Source: Mariprofundaceae bacterium (GTDB taxonomy: Bacteria > Pseudomonadota > Zetaproteobacteria > Mariprofundales > Mariprofundaceae). From it: a stretch of DNA of 34,649 bases. Below the pieces are notes generated by a model that had not been told where the DNA came from, did not search any database, and saw only the letters and a program-made list of their open reading frames with translations. Shown piece after piece: positions 1 through 7,399 of this stretch (its first letter is position 1; each line of letters opens with the position of its first letter). The stretch covers positions 1 to 34,649 of the forward strand of contig JALUXZ010000229.1 in NCBI GenBank assembly GCA_027018935.1, written 5' to 3'. Both the position numbers and the translations under genes were made by a program.

Positions 1-620
1 TGTCGGGTGTAAACTTAACGATTACACAAGGGCAGTTTGTTTATTTAACAGGTGAAAGTGGGGCAGGAAAATCATCATTGTTGCGGATGTTTTATGGTGG
101 TTTGCGACCATCTTCTGGGCAGTTACAAGTGCAACAAACGGATATGCGAGCGGCTGGGGAAGCTGTAGTACGCGCTGTGCGTCGACGCACAGGCATTGTT
201 TTTCAGGATCATCGATTGCTTTTTTCACGCACTGTTTTTGAAAATGTTGCGCTACCTTTACGTGTACAAGGCTGGAATAAAGAACGTTTAATTCCGCGTG
301 TGCGCAAAGTTTTAGAATTTGTTCGTTTGGAAGATCGTTTATGGTCTTATCCAGAAGCCTTGTCGGGTGGTGAGCAGCAACGTATTGCTATTGCGCGAGC
401 CATGATTGCCACACCACCTGTTGTCTTGGCAGACGAGCCAACAGGAAATTTGGATGAGGACACGGCACGCCATGTGCTTGATTTACTGACAGGGCTTAAT
501 CAGTTAGGAACAACGGTGATTATGGCGACCCATGATTTACACTTGCTCAATTCGCATCCTGGGCGTGTAGTGCAATTGCATGCTGGGGCTTTGGTGGGAG
601 ATTCTTATGCAGCCAGATAA
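1..620 (+). CDS. ftsE: Cell-division ABC transporter ATPase FtsE (5' truncated by window)
   Basis: ATPase subunit of the FtsEX complex at the inner face of the cytoplasmic membrane. FtsEX couples ATP hydrolysis to activation of septal peptidoglycan hydrolases. The frame is open from base 3, so the first two dozen or so residues lie outside the window. Visible motifs are Walker A (GESGAGKSS, bases about 54-80), the ABC signature LSGGEQQR (about 360-383) and Walker B VVLADEPTGNLD (about 420-455), followed by the switch histidine in MATHD. The stop at 618-620 lies 14 bases inside ftsX, so the two are translationally coupled. FtsE is preferred over the similar LolD because of the FtsX downstream. 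Confidence 0.93.
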   Translation, partial: SGVNLTITQGQFVYLTGESGAGKSSLLRMFYGGLRPSSGQLQVQQTDMRAAGEAVVRAVRRRTGIVFQDHRLLFSRTVFENVALPLRVQGWNKERLIPRVRKVLEFVRLEDRLWSYPEALSGGEQQRIAIARAMIATPPVVLADEPTGNLDEDTARHVLDLLTGLNQLGTTVIMATHDLHLLNSHPGRVVQLHAGALVGDSYAAR

Positions 621-1485
621 TGTGCGTATTCATTTGCCAGGTGGCTTGAATATGCCGCCATTTGGTATTCATCAATACCTTGCTTTGATGATTGTTGCGG
701 TATCATTGTGGGCACTGGGTTCTGTGTGGATGGGTTTGCAGGCAACTGGGCAATGGGTAGGCACATGGCAACAGCAAATGGTGTTGCATGTCTATTTACC
801 AGAAGAGCATAAAAAAGAATTACAAGCTTTAAAGCAAGGCTTACAAGCTATCGATGGTGTGGAACAAGTGGAATATGTAGCACGCCAAGATTCAGCGCAA
901 TGGATGCAGCAATGGCTGGGTAACGGCGCTTTGGATGTGAGTGCTTTGGCGGATCATTTGCCTGAAACATTGCTTGTTCGCTTACTTGATCATGATGCTG
1001 GTCAGTTTATTGCTGATGATGTGCGCGATGTGGCTGAACGCATGCATGCAGTCATCAATGAAGATGAGGTGGCATTGTTGGGCATGCGTGAGGTGCTTGA
1101 TAAAGTTGAGAGTTTGGCATGGTTTGTAACTGTTTTATTGGCTTTGGCAATGGCTTTGATTGTTTCTAATACTTTGCGCATGATTTTATTGGCGCGAGCC
1201 GATGAAGTGCATTTGATGCGACTTATGGGAGCCAAAGAGTGGTTTGTACGCATGCCATTTGTGTTAGAAGGCTTGGTTTTGGGAGCTGGTGCTGGCTTGC
1301 TTGCTTGGTTACTTCTGTGGCCATGGATTTGGGGAAGTAGTGAATGGCTCGCTGGTTCGATGGTTGAATTGCATGTGGGGATTTTATTTTTGCCCCTATT
1401 ACTTGGTGGTGCATTACTGGGTTGTTTGGGTGCATTGATTGCGACAGCGCGTTTGGTCTCCCCTGATAGTGTTGTGGAAGCCTAA
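607..1485 (+). CDS. ftsX: Cell-division protein FtsX
   Basis: Membrane subunit of FtsEX, which transmits FtsE ATPase state across the inner membrane to periplasmic amidase activators. The protein of about 292 aa has an N-terminal transmembrane helix (YLALMIVAVSLWALG), a periplasmic domain of roughly 110 residues, and three C-terminal helices with the family's cytoplasmic loop (MRLMGAKEWFVRMPF). I chose ATG 607, which overlaps ftsE by 14 bases. An in-frame start at 580 would add nine residues (MLGLWWEIL) and is less typical. The gene ends 10 bases from the stop of a convergent minus-strand gene, with no obvious terminator between. An AmiC-type amidase, the usual downstream target of FtsEX signalling, lies at 11324. 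Confidence 0.92.
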   Translation: MQPDNVRIHLPGGLNMPPFGIHQYLALMIVAVSLWALGSVWMGLQATGQWVGTWQQQMVLHVYLPEEHKKELQALKQGLQAIDGVEQVEYVARQDSAQWMQQWLGNGALDVSALADHLPETLLVRLLDHDAGQFIADDVRDVAERMHAVINEDEVALLGMREVLDKVESLAWFVTVLLALAMALIVSNTLRMILLARADEVHLMRLMGAKEWFVRMPFVLEGLVLGAGAGLLAWLLLWPWIWGSSEWLAGSMVELHVGILFLPLLLGGALLGCLGALIATARLVSPDSVVEA

Positions 1486-1495
1486 GCTTAGAGTT

Positions 1496-2584
1496 CTACT
1501 GCGTTTGCTGTAGATGTTGGCTAATGGTTTGCATGATGCGTATACGTTGCTCATCAGCATGCTGTGTTAAAGTCTCTTTTAGCGGTGGATAGGCTGCAAC
1601 AACAGTCGTAAATACCGCTGTCGGGATATGCGCAACGGTAAGTTCATTTATAGTGACTAGGTTAGCAGGTGATGTGGCATGCCGAACAGCGGAAGCATCG
1701 CCAATTAGTGAGCCGCAAGGCACTGACTCCAGTTTGATGCTTTTTCCCTTCTTTATTTTCATGGTATAGTAAGCTTTGCCTGTAACAATTAGGCTGATAC
1801 CATCAAAGCTGGATCCCGCTTGGTGGACAATGCTTTTTTCACTGTAATGTAAAAATTTTGTCTTTTGAGCCATATACTGGCGTAGATTCATGGGGATGTT
1901 CTTTAAGATGTTATTGTTGGAAATCAAACGCAGCATATGACGGAAGTCAGCGGTTTCTTCTAACAAAGCTTGGGTATCAGGGTTTTGTATGAGGTATGAA
2001 AGAAGTTTTTGTCGTGGTAGCTCTACAATGGAGCTTTTGCTGTTTGCCACAATGCTGGCGGCTCGAACGCCTGGGTTGAGAAAACACGCCTCTCCAACAA
2101 TATCATGCTGTTGAATAAGGTTTAAAAGTGTTTTCTTGCCATGTTTATCATCGAAAAATACTGCAAACTCACCTTCTAAAATAAGCGCAAGAGTATCGCC
2201 TTGTTCACCTTGTTGATAAAGAGCCTCGCCTTCTCGAAGGCTTCGTTTGTGTAGAAGTATCCATAACTTTCCAAAGCCCTTGTATAGTGAGGGGTATAAA
2301 CGATCATAATTATGTTCTTGATGAAGGCTAGCACATACTTGCCCCAGTTGTGGGTAACGGGTTGCTAATTCCCTCGCCGCTTGCGGCGATTTTTCCTTTA
2401 AAATACTATGTAAGCGTTGTAAGACTTCGAGTGCCGTAGCTTGTTTGTTGGATGCCAAACATAATTCTGCATAATGTTGGAGGTAGCTTTCATTATCGGG
2501 GTAAATATCGACCAAGCCTGCATATGCATTTGTAGCTTCTTGTAAGGCTTTGGGATCAGAAGGTATGCTTTCTGACTGATTCAT
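1496..2584 (-). CDS. Protein with two cyclic-nucleotide-binding-like domains and a TPR-like N terminus
   Basis: Cytoplasmic protein of 362 aa. Residues 1 to about 100 look like helical, TPR-like repeats (alternating Ala/Tyr/Leu positions, as in NAYAGLVDIYPDNESYLQHY). Residues about 108-215 form a cNMP-binding-type jelly roll (GEALYQQGEQGDTLALILEG, then DIVGEACFL). Residues about 240-345 form a second, more divergent copy (SSFDGISLIVTGKAYY, SLIGDASA). The phosphate-binding cassette arginine typical of true cAMP/cGMP binders is not clear in either copy, so ligand binding is uncertain. There is no DNA-binding domain, so this is not a CRP-type regulator. The ATG overlaps the upstream stop by one base (TAATG), placing it last in a three-gene operon. 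A regulatory role in polysaccharide export is inferred from position only. Confidence 0.75.
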   Translation of the reverse strand: MNQSESIPSDPKALQEATNAYAGLVDIYPDNESYLQHYAELCLASNKQATALEVLQRLHSILKEKSPQAARELATRYPQLGQVCASLHQEHNYDRLYPSLYKGFGKLWILLHKRSLREGEALYQQGEQGDTLALILEGEFAVFFDDKHGKKTLLNLIQQHDIVGEACFLNPGVRAASIVANSKSSIVELPRQKLLSYLIQNPDTQALLEETADFRHMLRLISNNNILKNIPMNLRQYMAQKTKFLHYSEKSIVHQAGSSFDGISLIVTGKAYYTMKIKKGKSIKLESVPCGSLIGDASAVRHATSPANLVTINELTVAHIPTAVFTTVVAAYPPLKETLTQHADEQRIRIMQTISQHLQQTQ

Positions 2585-3777
2585 TAGGCTGCGGTTTCTT
2601 TTAAATCAATAAGATTTTCTTTATACATACATTTTTCGACAGTTAAGTTGGGTTGTGCTTTTAAATCAACCTGACGTGGAGGTACTTCGCTACCTTGTAT
2701 GTCCATTTCGATGTTTACAATAGGTCGCAAAGGTAGGCGCGGATGAATGCGGGTAACCATACCAATTTCACCAGAATTTAACTGCACATATGTGCCAATG
2801 GGATAAAGTGAAATGGACTCAATGAGTGCTTTGAGCATGACTGGGTCGAAGGATTTTTTGTGATGTTTAACAATTTCACGAATAGCATCGCGAGGTAATA
2901 AACGGGCGCGGTATGGTCGGTAATGAATAAGAGCTTCAAACATTGAAAGCACGCTTATTAAACGCGCGCTCCATGCGATTTCCGAGCCGGATAAGCCGCT
3001 TTTTCCGCGACCGTCATAGCGCTCGGAGCTTTGTGATGCTGCTTGTAAGATGCAAGGGTCAGTAATGTTGCATAGTTCAAGGAAATGATAACCATTTTTG
3101 GGTGCTTGTTTTATCTCAGTAAGCTCAGATTTACTCAGTCTCTCTTTTTTATTGCGAATCTCTGCGGGGACTTGTGCCATGCCAATATGGTGTAGCATTC
3201 CTGCCAATGTATGAGCCCGTAGTTCATCATGATCGAGTTTTAATCGTTGCCCAGCCTTAATAGCATAGAGCATCATGAGAATAGACTTTTGTACTAAACT
3301 TCCAAGATCTTCATCTATCAATCTAATTTGTTGGGACTGTTGGGCAATCTCTAACTCTAGTGTATCTATGATATTGTGCTCTTCATCATGTTTCAATTCT
3401 GATAATAATGTATTCAGGCACTTAGATAATGGGCTGATATCGTGGGCAGTGTTTTGTTGAGCATGCTTAAAAAGCGTTAATACATGCTCTATGCAGCTAT
3501 TTAACCAATCGTGATTGTTTTTTTCTTGTGTGTCGGCATTGGCAATTTCAATGTGTTTGGAGGGAATGCTAATGGGTGAAATGAACTCTTCTGACTCTTC
3601 AGTAATAAGTAGTGGGTCTTCGTATGGGCTGGGTGTGCTTGGTATTTTTTGTGTGTGAGAGGTTTCATCTGGTAGAAGGGCTGTAAGCTCTTTGTCAGCC
3701 TCTTGAGGTGTGTAGGGAGGAATGCTGTCCTTCGTTTGGTCAAGGTGAGCTCGAAGTAGGTCGATATACTTAGTCAT
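2584..3777 (-). CDS. Degenerate HD-GYP-like domain protein, probably non-catalytic
   Basis: Protein of 397 aa. Residues 1 to about 90 are polar and probably disordered. Residues about 165-325 show the HD-GYP layout: AHTLAGMLHHIGMAQVP (190-204), SERYDGRGKSGLSGSEI (251-267), RPYR (287-290) and FDPVMLKAL (310-318). HD-GYP enzymes are c-di-GMP phosphodiesterases with HD and GYP signatures. Here HD is HH (196-197), GYP is GKS (258-260), the two histidines before the YDG motif are SS (250-251), and the usual D-x-FDA metal segment is SMFEA. Metal binding and catalysis are therefore unlikely, and a sensor or scaffold role is more plausible. The C-terminal part (about 326-397) is a small beta-rich tail. 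The start ATG overlaps the ATPase stop (ATGA). Confidence 0.8.
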   Translation of the reverse strand: MTKYIDLLRAHLDQTKDSIPPYTPQEADKELTALLPDETSHTQKIPSTPSPYEDPLLITEESEEFISPISIPSKHIEIANADTQEKNNHDWLNSCIEHVLTLFKHAQQNTAHDISPLSKCLNTLLSELKHDEEHNIIDTLELEIAQQSQQIRLIDEDLGSLVQKSILMMLYAIKAGQRLKLDHDELRAHTLAGMLHHIGMAQVPAEIRNKKERLSKSELTEIKQAPKNGYHFLELCNITDPCILQAASQSSERYDGRGKSGLSGSEIAWSARLISVLSMFEALIHYRPYRARLLPRDAIREIVKHHKKSFDPVMLKALIESISLYPIGTYVQLNSGEIGMVTRIHPRLPLRPIVNIEMDIQGSEVPPRQVDLKAQPNLTVEKCMYKENLIDLKETAA

Positions 3778-4577
3778 CAGCTAGGGTACCTTTGTATAGT
3801 TGTCTTTACGAGCTTGCTATTCAGAAGAGGGGCTTTTTCACGCATCCCGACTAATAAACAACGATCCATTAAATGATTAATACGACGGGGAACTCCTGTC
3901 GTATGGCGATAAATTACTTCAACAGCCTGACGAGTCAGCATTGCTTGGGTGCAACCAGCAGTACGTAAGCGATGTAAAATATAGCGTGTTGTATCCTGTG
4001 GTTGCATTTTCTGTAAATTTAAATGTAGTGCAATGCGTTGTTGTAAGGGAGGTATTTTCTCAATAATTTGCTGGAGTTCGGGTTGCCCTACAAATAATAA
4101 TGACATAAGAAAACCTCCTCCAAGTTGAAAGTTTAGCAGAAGTCGAAGCTCTTCAAAAGTTTCCAAGGAAGGAATACCTTGTGCTTCATCAATGCAAACC
4201 AAGGTATTCTTTCCGGTTTCAGCATTTTTAACGAGGTGCTCTTGCAGCATATGTAAGATTGAGTTGCGATTATTTTGTTCAGGGTTTAGCCCAAGTTGCT
4301 GACAAATCTCAAACAGCATCTCAATCGAAGTGAGGTGTGAATAGTTAATAAGGACGATATCAAAACAATCTTCAGGCAAACTGAGCAAAGTGCGCTGTAT
4401 AAGTGTGGATTTACCACATCCTATGCCGCCTGTTAGGGCGATGGCACCTTTGTGCCGAATGATAGCATCTTGAAGATCTTCACGAAGTGTGCGGTGCGTA
4501 TCGGATTCAAAAAAGAAACGTTCATCAGAGACGTTCTCAAAGGGGAAAAGGCTAAGCCCCCAGTGTTCAAGATACAT
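3777..4577 (-). CDS. ExeA/PEP-CTERM-type AAA ATPase of a polysaccharide export locus
   Basis: Cytoplasmic or membrane-associated AAA ATPase of about 266 aa. Visible are the family's opening LEHWGLSLFPFE, Walker A GGIGCGKST (50-58), Walker B LVCIDEA (125-131) and the C-terminal GVPRRINHL segment typical of ExeA/GspA and of the ATPase associated with exosortase-type EPS loci. The start is ATG 4577, because GAGGAGG lies just upstream (rev. comp. of 4582-4590). An in-frame start at 4634 lacks a ribosome site. It is the first gene of the three-gene minus operon, divergent from the export genes. In related EPS clusters such ATPases accompany Wza/Wzc homologues, which supports a shared pathway. No exosortase was seen in the window, so a PEP-CTERM sorting role is not supported here. 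Confidence 0.85.
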   Translation of the reverse strand: MYLEHWGLSLFPFENVSDERFFFESDTHRTLREDLQDAIIRHKGAIALTGGIGCGKSTLIQRTLLSLPEDCFDIVLINYSHLTSIEMLFEICQQLGLNPEQNNRNSILHMLQEHLVKNAETGKNTLVCIDEAQGIPSLETFEELRLLLNFQLGGGFLMSLLFVGQPELQQIIEKIPPLQQRIALHLNLQKMQPQDTTRYILHRLRTAGCTQAMLTRQAVEVIYRHTTGVPRRINHLMDRCLLVGMREKAPLLNSKLVKTTIQRYPS

Positions 4578-4828
4578 GTTTAGCCTCCTCGAACATATGT
4601 AAAAGTAATGCACTTTAGTAACATTACGGTTCATATGTTTTGATAAGTCAGTTATCTATCGTGACTGACCCAGAATATGTCCATTGCTGTAATATCGCAA
4701 ACAATGGGGGGGTACGTCAAGTTTTATTGTAATTTCAAGGAGAAAGCGTGTTAATCCTAAAGCTTTAGATACTTAAATAGTTATAACATCTTGACAAATA
4801 AGGAAAAGGGTGTCTTATTTGCTATGTT
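4578..4828. promoter_or_regulatory. Divergent intergenic region with two inverted repeats
   Basis: This is the gap between the ATPase operon and the export operon, so it must hold both promoters. Two perfect spaced inverted repeats are visible: GTCAGT at 4647-4652 with ACTGAC at 4664-4669, and CCATTG at 4681-4686 with CAATGG at 4702-4707. Either could be an operator. TTGACA at 4791-4796 resembles a -35 box, but the sequence 17-18 bases downstream (CTTATT) is a poor -10 and lies almost at the start codon of the next gene. I do not call a promoter there. Confidence 0.4.
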
Positions 4829-7399
4829 ATGCATATAATTATAAAAAAATTATTTCTTTTTTTGATGTGTTCGGGGATCTTTATAATATCTGGCTGCCGT
4901 ACGGTTGTGCCTGATCCAACGATGCCTGTAGCAGTGCACAAGGTGTCGCTGCCTAAATATACCATGCATAATATTGGACCTCACCGCGTTGCAGAATCAC
5001 GGGCAGTACGTTTTGCCGACCTTAATCAAGATGGGTTTCTTGATATGCTTGTGGGTGGTCGTAAATCAGTGGATGGCTTTCATGTTGAGTGGGGTGATGG
5101 AGCTGGGCATTGGCGCGTTCAAAATGGCCCTGCAACTAGCATGCAGCCAAGAGACTTTGCTGTTGGTGATGTGAATGGTGATGGTCATTTAGATGTTTTA
5201 ATCGGCGGTGAAGGAGATCAAAAAGGCTTGCAAATATGGAGCTTGGATCAAGCTGGTGAGCATTGGAAATTATTGGCGAGCCCTGTTGAAGCTGGTTTGT
5301 TTCATGCTCTTCAATTGCAAGATATGAATCAGGATGGTTGGTTGGATATTGTAGCGGCGCGGTTTGACAATGACCGTGATGGTGGCATCTATGTGTTGCT
5401 AAATGATGCGCGAGGCGGCTGGTTGCCGAGTGTGGGGCCGATGGTAGCAGGCTTGTTTACGGATGTTACGGTGGCAGACATGGATCGCGATGGGGCTGTG
5501 GATATTATTGCTTCAAGACGAGGTGGTCTGGGTGCGCGCATTGAGGGTGATGGTGATTGGAATCAGACAGGCGGTGTGCAAATTTGGTACAACGATGGTT
5601 CTGCAAGATGGGAGCCGAAGGCATTACCTGCTGGGGCAGATGCTGAAAGCGTAACGGTTGCAGATGTGAATGGTGATGGGCGTTTGGATGTGATTGCGGG
5701 TCTATATCAGCAGGGTATTATCGCTTGGTTGGGTGGTGATAAGGCTTGGCAACGACGTGTGATAAGCACAAAAGGAACCTGGAGCGATGTTCGCGTGGGG
5801 GATCTTGATGGCAATGGCCAAAGAGAACTAGTGGCATCATCCAGTGATGGCTTGGGCCTGGCTGTATGGCAGTGGTTACCAGATCGTTTTATGCCAAAAT
5901 TACATTTAATTCCTGATTATGGATTGTATCATAATTTGGATCTGGGTGATGTCCGAAATGATGGAAGTTTAGCAATTGCAGCAGTGCGTGCTGATGGCGG
6001 CGTGGAAATTTGGTCGGGCCTGAAGGCAACGCCAGCACCTCTTCAAACCTTCCAAGGTGGCAAAATTGGCGAAAGGCTTTCTCTGTTTTATGATTCTGGA
6101 GATGCGACTTTAAATGCAGAGGCTCTGAAAGCTTTGACAGCTTGGTCTGATGAAGTAGGGGCTTTACCTGAGTTGCATTATAGTATTGAAGGGCGAGCTG
6201 ATGTGCGCCCAATTCATTCGGATTTATATCCGAATAACAGAGCTTTATCACAGGCTCGTGCAGAGTCTGTTGTTGCTTGGTTAAAAGCAAAGGGCGTGCC
6301 TGTTGAGGCATCGAATATTCGTGTGTTGGGAGCAGATGATCCTTTGCCGGAAGGCACGGATCCATTATCTTTGAAGTTAAACCGTAGGGTTTTTGTACAA
6401 GCCTACAAAGTTGAAAGTGTTCGCCTTCCAGAGCTGGAGATTGAGGGTCAAGCAAACGATCTTTTTCACCTTAGCGAAAATAAAGTATTTAAAACGATTG
6501 ATGGTGTGGCTGGTTACAGAATAGGTGCTGGGGATTTATTATCACTGACTTTTTGGCAGGGTGGGAAAAGCACCGAGTATAAGGTGACAGTGCAGGTAGA
6601 TGGAACCGTATCTTTGCCTTATCAAGCTGCACTTCAGGTCTCTGGCTTAACCCCACGTGAAGTAGATAAGCATGTAACAAAAATTCTTGAGCGCTTTGAA
6701 CGCAAGCCTCGTGTGGATGTTTTGGTGCTCAAGGCACGAAGTAAGACAGTTAGTATTTTTGGGGAAGTGCAAGACCTCACGCGTCAGCCTACGGGACCAG
6801 GGACGTATTTTTTGAAAGGCAAAGAAAGCTTGGTAAACTTCTTGTCGCGTGCTGGTGGACCGAGCAAAGATGCTGATTTGACTAAGGTGCAGGTATTGCG
6901 CAATGGTAAAACTGTGATGCTTAATTTGGATAGAGCTATCAAGCAGGGTGACTGGAAAGAAAATGCCATCCTTGATGATGGCGATACTATTTTTATACCA
7001 TCATTGGCACAGTCCAAGCGTAGAGTTTATGTTTTGGGAGAAGTGAAAAAACCTGGTATTGTTGAATTTACGGGAGACATTAGTTTTTTGGATGCTTTAG
7101 CAAAAAGTGGAGGGCTTAGTAAAGATGCTTATTTACCAGATATTCGCGTATTACGAGCTAGCCGAGATACGCCGTTGATTTTGCCTGTTGATTTTAAACG
7201 CTTTATGGAAAAAGGTGACTTGTCGCAAAATATTGCCTTACAGGATAAAGATATGCTGATTATTCCTAAGCGCCCTATTGCCAACTGGAACCAATGGATT
7301 TCTGATATAATGCCAACTTTTAATGCGCTTACAGCGCCTGTAAATTTAGTTTCACAGTATTATACCATTCAAGCCTTATCAAGGACAATAACCCGATGA
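4829..7399 (+). CDS. Fusion lipoprotein: seven-bladed FG-GAP/VCBS propeller + OmpA-like domain + Wza-type polysaccharide export (SLBB) domain
   Basis: Predicted outer-membrane export lipoprotein of 856 aa, more than twice the length of a usual Wza (about 380 aa). Residues 1-23 are a lipoprotein signal ending in ISGC (Cys23). Residues about 55-400 carry seven evenly spaced calcium-type motifs (DLNQDGFLD at 64, then at 114, 165, 217, 279, 325 and 374), implying a seven-bladed propeller. The last two lack the final Asp. Residues about 412-528 are OmpA/MotB-like (GRADVRP, NRALSQARAESV, NRRVFV), a peptidoglycan-binding fold. Residues about 560-650 are the polysaccharide export domain (YRIGAGDLLSL), followed by SLBB repeats (about 641-725 and 731-813). 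The start is ATG 4829; the purine-rich stretch AAGGAAAAGGG is rather far upstream. The stop overlaps the kinase start (ATGA). Function in export is by family; the role of the propeller is unknown. Confidence 0.88.
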   Translation: MHIIIKKLFLFLMCSGIFIISGCRTVVPDPTMPVAVHKVSLPKYTMHNIGPHRVAESRAVRFADLNQDGFLDMLVGGRKSVDGFHVEWGDGAGHWRVQNGPATSMQPRDFAVGDVNGDGHLDVLIGGEGDQKGLQIWSLDQAGEHWKLLASPVEAGLFHALQLQDMNQDGWLDIVAARFDNDRDGGIYVLLNDARGGWLPSVGPMVAGLFTDVTVADMDRDGAVDIIASRRGGLGARIEGDGDWNQTGGVQIWYNDGSARWEPKALPAGADAESVTVADVNGDGRLDVIAGLYQQGIIAWLGGDKAWQRRVISTKGTWSDVRVGDLDGNGQRELVASSSDGLGLAVWQWLPDRFMPKLHLIPDYGLYHNLDLGDVRNDGSLAIAAVRADGGVEIWSGLKATPAPLQTFQGGKIGERLSLFYDSGDATLNAEALKALTAWSDEVGALPELHYSIEGRADVRPIHSDLYPNNRALSQARAESVVAWLKAKGVPVEASNIRVLGADDPLPEGTDPLSLKLNRRVFVQAYKVESVRLPELEIEGQANDLFHLSENKVFKTIDGVAGYRIGAGDLLSLTFWQGGKSTEYKVTVQVDGTVSLPYQAALQVSGLTPREVDKHVTKILERFERKPRVDVLVLKARSKTVSIFGEVQDLTRQPTGPGTYFLKGKESLVNFLSRAGGPSKDADLTKVQVLRNGKTVMLNLDRAIKQGDWKENAILDDGDTIFIPSLAQSKRRVYVLGEVKKPGIVEFTGDISFLDALAKSGGLSKDAYLPDIRVLRASRDTPLILPVDFKRFMEKGDLSQNIALQDKDMLIIPKRPIANWNQWISDIMPTFNALTAPVNLVSQYYTIQALSRTITR

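Noticed and set aside
4791-4820. Consensus-like TTGACA as promoter of the export operon
   Set aside because: No acceptable -10 box at 16-18 bases, and a start there would leave almost no leader for the start codon at 4829.
5889-6455. 188-codon open frame on the minus strand inside the export fusion gene
   Set aside because: It lies fully antisense to a strongly supported gene, has a low-complexity His/Gln/Leu-rich composition typical of shadow frames, and shows no ribosome site or recognisable motif.
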